A DNA stretch of 64,000 bases. Origin: Harmothoe impar. Taxonomy: Eukaryota; Annelida; Polychaeta; Phyllodocida; Polynoidae. A model generated the notes under the pieces. The model was not told where the DNA came from. It saw only the letters and a list, made by a program, of their open reading frames with translations, and ran no database searches. Position 1 is the stretch's first letter, and each line of letters opens with the position of its first letter. The position numbers and the translations under genes are program-made. The stretch spans positions 41,211,523-41,275,522 of the forward strand of contig OX381717.1 in the NCBI GenBank assembly GCA_947462335.1, in the 5' to 3' direction. Shown here piece by piece: positions 1-7,772 of the stretch.

Positions 1-14
1 AAATCAGTAGTTAA

Positions 15-584
15 CCATTTAAGGGCTACATAATGCTTTAATGCATTATGTCATCTGTGTGTAACTCGCCAGCTAGTGCTGGATTCGAGCATTATGCCGA
101 CAACATTAATACATGCATGTACACTCCCGCATAATACATGAATGCAACCCTGAATCATGACAGCAATTAAAGGGCATAGCATATTAAAGTGACATGGTCC
201 GATGATTAGGGCTCAAAAATCAATTTTGTTGAAAATGAACAAAACTGTTCAATATGGTCATACTACATGCTCTACCTATTTTATTAACATTATTTCCCAT
301 GATTAATTCAGCCTAGAATTCAGTCAATTGTCAGTTTTATACTCAATTTAAGACTTTTGGAGTGCACGCTATAATTCCCCCATGGACAATACACTGTAAA
401 ATGCTTGCACCTCGGCCACATTGGACCCTCTAAATGGGCACCTATGGGCCATAGATGATATTGTATGGTTCTCTATCCTCCAAATATGCTATTGTACTAA
501 CATTTGGAACGCATTTAGGTAGGATTTAAAATATTGAAAAAATCGGACCATGTCACTTTAAAGCACTATGCGGCCCTTAAAGGG
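15..584. repeat. Palindromic TTAA-flanked element (CCCTTTAAGGG family), with nested insert
   Basis: Flanked by TTAA at 11-14 and 585-588. The ends CCATTTAAGGGCTACATAATGC and CACTATGCGGCCCTTAAAGGG are inverted versions of one another. The interior carries the family's ACTCGCCAG and GCATTATGCCGAC motifs. TTAA duplications and CCCTT termini are piggyBac-type traits, but no transposase is present. A second TTAA element sits inside at 188-557. Confidence 0.75.
188..557. repeat. 370-bp TTAA-flanked element nested in the preceding one
   Basis: Termini AGTGACATGGTCCGAT and ATCGGACCATGTCACT are exact inverted repeats, flanked by TTAA at 184-187 and 558-561. Removing it restores ATTAAAGCACTATGCGGCC, the right end of the host element, as seen uninterrupted at 17325. 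Confidence 0.85.
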
Positions 585-685
585 TTAATGTATAGCAGGT
601 GGTGTAACTATGAAGGGTATGTAAGGGGTGAGGTACAGGTCGATATGAACACTGCATACCTCCATTATGGGTTTACAATGTTTAA

Positions 686-931
686 CCCTTTATGGGCGGC
701 ATGATATGCCGTAATGCATCATGCCCTTGGTCGTCATGATGAAAAAATACAGCTCTGGCGAGTAACTCGCCAGTGCTGCATTCAAGCATCATGCCGACCT
801 TATGAGGTTGAGACACTTCCCGAAGGGTTGGCATGATGCACCAATGCAGCACCGGCGAGTTACTCGTCGGGGCTGCATTGGTGCATCATAACGATATATG
901 TCATCTAAAAGTGACATGCATCCTTAAAGGG
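686..931. repeat. Palindromic TTAA-flanked element, CCCTTTAAGGG family
   Basis: TTAA at 682-685 and 932-935. The interior has mirrored GGCGAGTAACTCGCC and GCATGATGCACCAATGCAG blocks. Confidence 0.75.
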
Positions 932-999
932 TTAAGTGCACTATGCATAAATGCACTGGCGAGTATCCACTAACATTATCCACTGCCCCGTGATGTATT

Positions 1000-1870
1000 G
1001 ACTGGCATTTTGGTGGCTAACATTGGGTGGCAAATATTAAAATATTTCCTATATGCCACCCAAAGTTGGCACCAAATGCCAAAACATACATGCTGCACCA
1101 ATTGAGTGATATAGAGAATGGCCAATGGAGAATGAAAATGCATCAAAATGGGTGGCAGGTGATATGCGGCAGCTACGTACAGCTACCCATTGGGTGGTTA
1201 TAGCTACCCACTGGGTGGTACCTATACCCAGGGGCAGGGCCAGCTACATAACAGACCATGACTGTGTAGGTAGCCTAATGCATAAGTATTAGGGCTGGTT
1301 GGAGTTGGATAGCAGCAGTAGGTTTAGGGTGCCACCCACCCCTTGGAGTATGGTTGTGGGTGGGGAATTAGGTGGCAGAAGATAATGGTGGGTAGCCATG
1401 GGGTGGTAAGAGTTGGGTGGCAGCAGAGATATTTGGTATATGGCCCGATTTATGGTGGCAGGGGTGGCTGAATTTGGCACCATGATGCACAAACGGCATT
1501 TGGCGAGTAACTCGAGTAACTCGCAGACCCTGAGTGCACTGCTGAACCACGTCAACCCTAAACGGTTGATAATCCCCTAAATGGATAGAATCTCAGCGTA
1601 TCTATGATCCATTATGCCTGATAAAAGTACCTACCCCCATTATCAATTTAGGTAAAGGTCTATTAAATGTAGCATGGGCGAGTTACTCGCCGCTGTTGCA
1701 TTTAGGCATCATTGTGCATCATACTCATGAAAGCTCATGAAGCCTTGGTGCATCATGTATCGCCTTTAAGATGGTGAGCATTTTCATGCTTTTAAGAATT
1801 CACTAACATTGGGTGGCAGGGGATTGGGTGGCAGGAGATTGGGTGGCAGCTATTGGGTGGCAGGTCTGGT
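1000..1870. repeat. Degenerate ATTGGGTGGCA repeat region
   Basis: GGGTGGCA or its complement TGCCACCC recurs many times (for example 1023, 1057, 1150, 1805-1865), ending in four close tandem units at 1805-1865. The same motif in the opposite orientation forms the minisatellite at 32430-32800. No gene is seen. Confidence 0.6.
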
Positions 1871-2149
1871 CCCCACACTCAGTGAGAGAGTCTCCTCCCC
1901 AACTGGTATGGGCCGCAACTGGCAGCTGGGTATAACGGCCCTCCCTGATCGACTCCGCTGATCACCGGTGCATTTCTTCGCGGGGAGACACAGCGGTGGG
2001 GCCGCGTGGACCAAACCACCAAAACTACACCCATCATCCAAGCCTGGTAATAAATCAGGCACTGGCAACCTCCTCCCGACCACAACCCACAGTGATATGA
2101 CGACCCCCCTCCAGTCCCTACACTATAAACTGGGAACATTTACCAGTCG

Positions 2150-2480
2150 GGGCTACTAGCTCCAGGGGTGTATATCTAGGCCCAGCGAGCCCATGCTGAT
2201 GTCAGGGCCGAGCCCAGACGGTCCACCCGAGATCCTCCCCGCGCGCCCCCCGCCCAGACATGAGCGCGCCGCCGGCCCCGTGACCCAGACAGTGACGGAG
2301 TGACCTTGGCCTGCAAGGCTTGAGGTCAGACGGCTGTTCCGTGGTGCGCGCGCACGCCCGCCGCGCGCCGCCGTTGAGTAACGGCTCGGTCTACGCCTGT
2401 CGCCGGGGCCGGGAGGCGGGAGGGGCGGGCAGGGACTGAGGGAGGCGGCGGGGGAGGCCGTCTGATAGTAGGGGGAGAGG
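2150..2480. promoter_or_regulatory. CpG-rich, promoter-like stretch
   Basis: Dense CG dinucleotides (GCGCGCC, GCCGCGCGCCGCCG) contrast with the CpG-poor surroundings. No TATA box or convincing first exon is visible. It could be the promoter of a host gene lying outside or spread through the window. Confidence 0.4.
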
Positions 2481-3590
2481 GGCTGGAGAAGGGGAGAGCA
2501 GGAGCGCTGCTACCCCGAGGAGGTCTGGCGGCCTGGAGGCGGGTACAGGCCGGGGACGTGTACGGTGTGGGCCCAGCCTCCCTGCCTGCCTTCTCCCCTC
2601 CTCCTGCCTGCTTGGACTGTGAATAGTGTGGGGTGTGACTACCCTCCCTCAAGCAGAGCTTCTGGTACAGTACAGTACAGTGCAGCGACCTACCGCCAGA
2701 GGAGCCAGCGACAGCCCCCCCCCCTCCCCCCACTCCTCCCCCTCCACCACTCCCCCTCTCGTCACCATTGTACCCAACTGTATGGAGACCGCCCCCCCCC
2801 CTCCCCATACACCCCCACTCACACCCGATCCCACCCCCACCCTACCCTACCTCCGACACATACACCACCATGCCCTTTTCGTACGTCTCGGCAGTGTCTA
2901 TCGCGGAGCAGGTCTCACACAGGAGGGACTATGACTGAGCAGCAAGGCACTGGATGATGCACTGGAGCAGCAGCAGCAATGGAGACCAGTGTAGCAGTTT
3001 CCCGCCTAGTTACACCAGTGTAATGCACCACCAGCAGCAGGAGTAGTAGACAGGGTATTATATAGGCGGCAGTATTAACAGTGGAACTGGTCTGGAGGAG
3101 GAGTGTGGGGGGTTTGGGTGTAGGAAGGGGGGGTGGTTACTAGCACCCACTGGAGGAGAGGAGACAGACACGCTGGAGGAGGACCTGTCTACCCCCCCCC
3201 CCCCAACCCGAGACACACACACACACACACACCTGATCCTCCCTCCTCCACGGCCTAGATCAAGACGTGTAGCTTAAAGGTCTGGTTATGTTGGGTGCAG
3301 GAGGAGAAAACATAATAATCTGTGATAAGTGTGGGTGACTGAGAGAGGTATGGAGAGATGGGAGGGCAGGCAGAGAATCAGGTGGAGAAAGACACAGGAG
3401 AATATGGATGATTGAGAGTGGTAGTGCGCAGAGATGGGAGTGTGGGTGGGTGGGTGGGGGGGGGGGGGGGGGGTAGTGGTATATGTATAATAATATGATA
3501 CAACAATGATAGCCAAAATAGGAGTATACATATATGTGCAAGTACATGTGATATACACATGCTGGCTGTTGGATAAGCATACATATAACG
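2481..3590. other. Low-complexity C-rich and G-rich stretch, no gene seen
   Basis: Poly-C runs near 2718, 2793 and 3187, poly-G near 3456, and (AC)n near 3212. Open frames here are proline- or glycine-rich artefacts of these tracts. Confidence 0.6.
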
Positions 3591-3597
3591 TGCCTGG

Positions 3598-3770
3598 CAG
3601 GGGCGGATCCAGAGGGGGGGTTCTGGGGGTCAGGACCCCCCCCTTTTGGAAAAAAATTTAAATTTTTTTAATGATAATTTGATCCGCCGCGAGTCGCGGT
3701 GCGTCACTTTTCGGGACTTTGGTGTTTGGTGGACCCCCCCCCTTTTCAAATTCCTGGGTCCGCCCCTGCC
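3598..3770. repeat. Short CAGGGGCGGATCCAG-ended MITE
   Basis: Left end CAGGGGCGGATCCAG and right end GGGTCCGCCCCTG are inverted copies; GCCTGG occurs at both outer edges as the probable duplication. A solo CAGGGGCGGATCCAG lies at about 15406, and a decayed relative occupies about 46553-46695. The termini resemble hAT-type MITEs common in animal genomes. Confidence 0.65.
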
Positions 3771-4162
3771 TGGAGCTTAGAGCCCTGGAGGATCATCCAC
3801 CTCGTATACATATACATGTACAGTACAATGGATTAAATATTATCCAATGCACAGCCTATACAGAACTGGACAACAGTAACACAATGCAGTATACACTCTA
3901 CACTTTCTATACCTCCAAGCCCCTGGAGTAGTATGATTAAGTATGGCAGGGGAGGGAGGAGCTGGAGGAGACTGCCCCCCCCCCCCTCCCACCACCACCA
4001 CATACACTGGAGGAGCTGGTTGTACAACGTCTGACCCTGGAGCAGACTGAGAGCAGGACCATGGGAAGGTGATGGTGATAACGCTTAAGGTGGACTAGGT
4101 ATACCCTGGAGTAGATAGCAGCAGGAGCAGCAGCCTTACTATATCCCTGCCATATACCACCT

Positions 4163-4206
4163 GACTACGACGACGATGATGATGATGATGATGATGATGA
4201 TGATAG
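4163..4206 (+). repeat. (GAT)n microsatellite
   Basis: About ten GAT units following GACGACGAC. Confidence 0.9.
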
Positions 4207-4429
4207 TGATGATGGTGACGATGACCAAGGTATGTATAGAGGGCCTACAGTAGGGTGTGTACACTCTAAAATACGTCCTTTCGATATACTGTAAACCAAG
4301 AGTAGATTGACTCTAATGCCCATGTACACTAATACCGTAGTATGATATGAGTATACTGTAGTGATACAACTCATGTGCAGTATATACCACATCCTACGAC
4401 TCAACTACATTAACTTCTAGCAGTGTAGG

Positions 4430-4821
4430 GTTTGTATAGCCTATAGGTCTCTTCTCCTGCTACAGGTTACTGGGGAGACTTGATTAGCCTTGATTGACGT
4501 GTACCGATATTGAATCAGGTTGCATGCATATTCTGAGCAAAATTTACAGAAAGCCATGTTGAGAATGTACAAGCTTCTATGTAATTATTATTATTTAATA
4601 AATAGCCCTGTAGAGTAGTCGGGTTTCCTATGAGGATTTAGATACCTTTAGGGGGTCTAAATACATACATTGACATACATAATTGACTATTTAAACCCTT
4701 TGAAGGAGATGTCTGATAAGACAAAATAAGATAGATAAGGGCTCCACTGTGGGGTCCCTTTTAAAGTTTTTGCTCCCAAGAATAAGATGGTATATTATGT
4801 CAGTTACACAAACCGACAGTT
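4430..4821. other. Left flank of the 9.5-kb element, nothing recognised
   Basis: AT-rich, no open frame or repeat family recognised up to the GACCTC target site. Confidence 0.6.
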
Positions 4822-4827
4822 GACCTC
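4822..4827. repeat. Target-site duplication GACCTC, left copy
   Basis: GACCTC lies immediately outside the left AGTAGTATAG terminus and is repeated in direct orientation at 14351-14356. Six bases is the duplication length known for Polintons. Confidence 0.85.
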
Positions 4828-4891
4828 AGTAGTATAGTATGTATCGGAACGGGACTATAGTTAAGTACTGTTTATTACTCAATCGACATGC

Positions 4892-5240
4892 AGCCAATCA
4901 GAGGCCTCCATTTGGTCACGTGACCGGAAGTGACCTACTTAGGGGATTAGTGGTGACGTCACGTGACCTAGTTAGCCAATCAGAGGCCGCCATTGGGTCA
5001 CGTGACCGGAAGTGACCTACTTAGGGGATTAGCGGTGCATTCTGGGTAACCCTGCAGCCAATCAGAGGCCTCCATTGGGTGACCGGAAGTGACCTACTTA
5101 GGGGATGGTGCATTCTGGGTAACCTACTGACCTACTTAGGGGACCGGAAGTGACGTCACATGACCTAATGGCCAACCGGAAGTGACCTCATTGAGGATCA
5201 CGTGACCGGAAGTGACCTGATTGATCACGTGACCGGAAGA
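4892..5240. promoter_or_regulatory. Array of ETS, CRE, E-box, CCAAT and ZNF143-like sites in left TIR
   Basis: Seen directly: CCAATCAG near 4894, 4977 and 5059; ACCGGAAGT near 4923, 5006, 5091, 5142, 5176, 5206 and 5232; CACGTG near 4917, 4960, 4998, 5199 and 5226; TGACGTCA near 4953 and 5150; GCATTCTGGGTAA near 5037 and 5110. These match consensus sites of NF-Y, ETS/GABP, USF-type bHLH, CREB/ATF and ZNF143 (Staf). The same array is mirrored at 13900-14300. Binding is inferred from consensus only. Confidence 0.6.
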
Positions 5241-5260
5241 AGAAGAAGAAGAAGAAGAAG

Positions 5261-5290
<30 letters not shown>
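5236..5290. repeat. (GAA)n microsatellite in left TIR
   Basis: About 17 GAA triplets follow an ACCGGAA site. The equivalent place in the right TIR has only about four, so the expansion happened after, or escaped, TIR homogenisation. Confidence 0.9.
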
Positions 5291-5291
<1 letters not shown>

Positions 5292-5509
5292 GACGTCACG
5301 CGACTTAATGAAGAGATGAGCGTCTTTAAGGGGTCACGGGCTTTAAAATGTGATATCTTTTTTTTTTTGGAGGAGGAGGCGAGTCTCTTATTTTTTTTTG
5401 GTAAACTAATAAAAAACACCACGATATAAGTTTTTTTTTCATTTTTTATTGTTTTACGAGCGACTGGAAGTGACTTATTGAACTAGTTAGAAGCGTTCTT
5501 TAGAGTGTA

Positions 5510-5670
5510 TAAGGGGGAAGGAGGGGAAGGAGGGGAGGGGAGGGGGGGAGGGGGGCCCTTTTAACATGCATGGGGAGGGGGGCGCTTTTAGGATGCATGG
5601 GGCGAGTGGGGGAGGGGGGGAGGGGGGGGAGGGGGGCACTCTAGGGGGGGGGGCACTCTAAGGGGCGCGT
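5510..5670 (+). repeat. G-rich tract with ATGCATGGGG repeats, possible G-quadruplex
   Basis: Runs such as GGGGAGGGGAGGGGGGG alternate with a short repeated CTTTTA..ATGCATGGGG block (near 5556 and 5585). Several runs of four or more G on one strand could form G-quadruplexes. The tract is present only in the left TIR. Confidence 0.7.
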
Positions 5671-5705
5671 TTGTCTCTTTTAAGAAAGAAAAAGATTTTC
5701 AATCG

Positions 5706-5747
5706 AGAGACACGCTTCTTCCTCTCGAGAGGAAGAAGCGTGTCTCT
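5706..5747. repeat. Perfect 42-bp palindrome centred on CTCGAG
   Basis: Base-by-base pairing outward from the centre at 5726/5727 holds for 21 positions on each side, ending at 5706 and 5747. There is no spacer, so it could extrude as a cruciform. It lies in the left-only part of the TIR and has no counterpart on the right. Confidence 0.95.
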
Positions 5748-5913
5748 TCGTGTTTTTTTTTTGTTTATCACGTGCTGCGATGAGGCGATCAGCTGCGACT
5801 GGAGGAAGTGACACTTTAAGAGATCGCGCGTCTTAATTGTTATGATATATATTTTTTTTTTTTTTTTTTTTACTTACTAATAAAGAAGACGTATGAAAAT
5901 AAAACACAACAAT

Positions 5914-6663
5914 TCACATGTCCGTCGTTCTCGTTGTTTCTTGCTTGATAAAGTCAAGTAATATCGCGATGCCGAGGCCAAACTTTCCCATGTCCTCAGT
6001 CAACACTCGAAGGAGTTCAAAAGGCGTACCGCCGGCGCCGTCAGCTTCATCTTGCCACATTTTCAACACTCGGAAGGCCCACTCAGCGGGACTTCCTCCG
6101 TATTCGCATTCTTCAGCGATCTTATCTAACCTCTCAGGCGACAATTTTAAATGGTCCCCCACCTCTTTCCACCTGCTACCCAGACGTCTGCCGAGGGTGC
6201 CCAAGTGCTTATGCATCGCGCGCGAGTCGGGGTTTTCGAAATCCAACCCCTGTCTGTGGAGAAGGGCCATCCACTGAGCCAACAGTTCCATGCGTCTAAT
6301 GCGGGTGAAGACGCGACCGAGCTCGCCCCATCTATGACGATGCGGGGTTTCACCCCACCACACTCGGAACATCGCCGTACACAGCTCCTCCGGTGTCTTG
6401 ACACTGCGCTCTACTAGAGCATCCATACGGGCGGCGCTGACTTTTAAGCTACTGCCCAACTCTCTCCAACAGCCGCTCAACTCTTTACCTAGTTGACGAA
6501 GCAAGGCGTCGCTATAGGCTAACCGCCGCTGTCCTACCTGTCGGGTCTCCCCATCATCGGTCTGCTGCCTCGCGCCGCGTCTCACGTCGTCAAGCTGCAT
6601 TAACTTTTTTTCAGGCGCACCGGGCGGTGAAGGCGAGCTTGAAAGTGGAATAGCTTGAGCCAT
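5914..6663 (-). CDS. Tandem death-domain protein, 249 residues
   Basis: No full-length homologue is recognised, but two death-fold domains are visible. Residues about 52-137 contain CWRELGSSLKVSAARMDAL, then FRVWW and WGELGRVFTRIRRMELL. Residues about 152-238 contain RWKEVGDHLKLSPERLDKI, then RVLKMW and TPFELLRVLTEDMGKFGL. Both follow the death-domain pattern: Trp in helix 1-2, an L-x-L-S turn, the mL..W helix, then a T..eLL..L...G segment. The N-terminal ~50 residues are polar and probably disordered. There is no signal peptide or membrane span, so it is probably cytosolic. Death domains assemble apoptosis and innate-immune adaptor complexes by homotypic contact; inhibition or mimicry of a host adaptor is inference. 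The ATG at 6663 has a purine at -3 and G at +4, and no in-frame ATG lies upstream before a stop at 6760-6762. It is the only - strand gene of the element and ends exactly at the TIR border. Confidence 0.8.
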   Translation of the reverse strand: MAQAIPLSSSPSPPGAPEKKLMQLDDVRRGARQQTDDGETRQVGQRRLAYSDALLRQLGKELSGCWRELGSSLKVSAARMDALVERSVKTPEELCTAMFRVWWGETPHRHRWGELGRVFTRIRRMELLAQWMALLHRQGLDFENPDSRAMHKHLGTLGRRLGSRWKEVGDHLKLSPERLDKIAEECEYGGSPAEWAFRVLKMWQDEADGAGGTPFELLRVLTEDMGKFGLGIAILLDFIKQETTRTTDM

Positions 6664-6692
6664 CTTGTCTCGTCTTGGCGGCGGCGGCAGCG

Positions 6693-6723
<31 letters not shown>

Positions 6724-6808
6724 CGGTGGTGGTGGTGGCGGTGGTGGTGGTAGTAGCCGTTACTGGGGTCAGAGGCGATATGTTTTTTTTCCAACAGAAA
6801 TGAGAGCT
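6664..6808 (-). other. 5' leader of the death-domain gene with (GGC)n/(GGT)n tract
   Basis: Between the TATA-like box and the ATG lies a CGG/TGG triplet run (6675-6752). In the death-domain frame it reads as prolines but has no start codon, so it is probably untranslated, GC-rich leader. Confidence 0.5.
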
Positions 6809-6815
6809 TTTTATA
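6809..6815 (-). promoter_or_regulatory. TATA box (TATAAAA) of the death-domain gene
   Basis: On the - strand the sequence reads CTGTATAAAAAGCTC. It lies about 145 bases upstream of the ATG, which predicts transcription starting near 6780. Confidence 0.5.
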
Positions 6816-7700
6816 CAGAGGGAGTTTAATCCCATTTCCAACAGCGCTCCAGCTGTCTAGCGCCCTGTCCGCATGACGCTTTTTCAGCCGCTCCGCTCCT
6901 TAAGAGCTTAGATGACGAGGGGGTGTGGCATCGCTATCCGTGGAGACCAGCTGAAAACGGTGTTTTTTCCTCACTCATAGCCTTAATACCTCCTACCCCC
7001 TACCCGAGGACGTCTCCCTCCCTCTGACATTCATTGTAACAAACGTCAGAGGTCAGGTGAAAATCGGATTTTTTTTCATGCACAGCCTTAGGCAGCTGTC
7101 ACCCCTCCCTATTGAACTAGCCGGCCGCCCGCCCGCCTGGCCGGCCCGGTCTACTCACCACGGCAGGAGGTGGCGATTTTTGTCTTACACTTAAGTCGCT
7201 CACCACATGCACACGCCTCTACTCACAGACAGACACGTTCGTCTTAGGGGGGTCCTGCTTCACGCCACACGCCTCCTGTAGTTTTTTTTTGTATACACAC
7301 TGTAAGCTCATCACCGTTACCGTTAATCCTTTATACAGCTAACGCGCGCTGAATGGCTGAACAGGGTGGTAAGCGGCTTAGCTCACCACAGTGGATCCCT
7401 CAAAAAGGGATCCAGCTGAAAACGTCATACCTTATGTCTTTGTGAATGGCCGCCGCCGGTCAGTCGACGGCAGGCAGCAACCGCTTAACCCTTTATACAG
7501 CTAATGCGCGTTGAATTGCTGAACAGGGTGGTAAGCGGCTTAGCTCATCATCACAGTCGATCTCTCAAAAGAGGGGGGGGAAAGGGATCCAGCTGAAAAC
7601 GTCATGCCTTATGTCTTTTTGTTTCTCTTTGTGAATGGCCGCCGGCCAGCCGGCGGCAGCTGAACAGGGTCGGTAAGTAGCTTAGCTCTAGAAGCGAGAA
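6816..7700. promoter_or_regulatory. Divergent intergenic control region of the element
   Basis: About 0.9 kb without an open frame separates the - strand death-domain gene from the + strand genes. It carries several copies of a CAGCTGAAAACG-type motif (near 6950, 7413 and 7592) and a duplicated ~165-bp block (listed separately). There is a TATA box at each edge. It presumably drives both transcription directions. Confidence 0.55.
7319..7661 (+). repeat. Tandem duplication of a ~165-bp promoter block
   Basis: Copy 1 (about 7319-7480) and copy 2 (about 7481-7661) share, in order, CCTTTATACAGCTAA, TGAACAGGGTGGTAAGCGGC, TTAGCTCA, GGATCCAGCTGAAAACGTCA, CTTATGTCTTT and GTGAATGGCCGCCG. A truncated third copy (GCTGAACAGGGTCGGTAAG) starts near 7658 and runs to the TATA box of the PC4-like gene. 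Confidence 0.8.
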
Positions 7701-7704
7701 GGCG

Positions 7705-7712
7705 TATATAAG
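7705..7712 (+). promoter_or_regulatory. TATA box (TATATAAG) of the PC4-like gene
   Basis: GCGTATATAAGGGG lies 61 bases upstream of the ATG at 7773, giving a predicted start near 7735 and a leader of about 40 bases. Confidence 0.65.
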
Positions 7713-7772
7713 GGGCTTGGAAACCTCCATTCACTCACTCATTCTTTTTTGCTGCTCTCTACAGTCACCACC

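Larger units (their letters stand above)
4828..5913 (+). repeat. Left terminal inverted repeat, expanded
   Basis: It pairs with the complement of 13774-14350. From 4828 to about 5240 the match is close. Then comes a (GAA)n expansion at 5236-5290 that has only about four units in the right TIR, then about 500 bp present only on the left. The match resumes at about 5795 and ends with the AACACAACAAT block at 5903-5913, abutting the stop codon of the death-domain gene. The outer part is a tandem array of an ~80-bp module holding CCAATCAG (three copies), ACCGGAAGT (seven copies), CACGTG, TGACGTCA and GCATTCTGGGTAA. The left-only block contains a decayed second copy of the inner TIR (5295-5440), a G-rich tract and a perfect palindrome. 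Confidence 0.85.

Noticed and set aside
2326..2957. Open frames up to 160 codons in the CpG- and C-rich stretch
   Set aside because: Pro/Gly-rich low-complexity readings on both strands without splice or start context.
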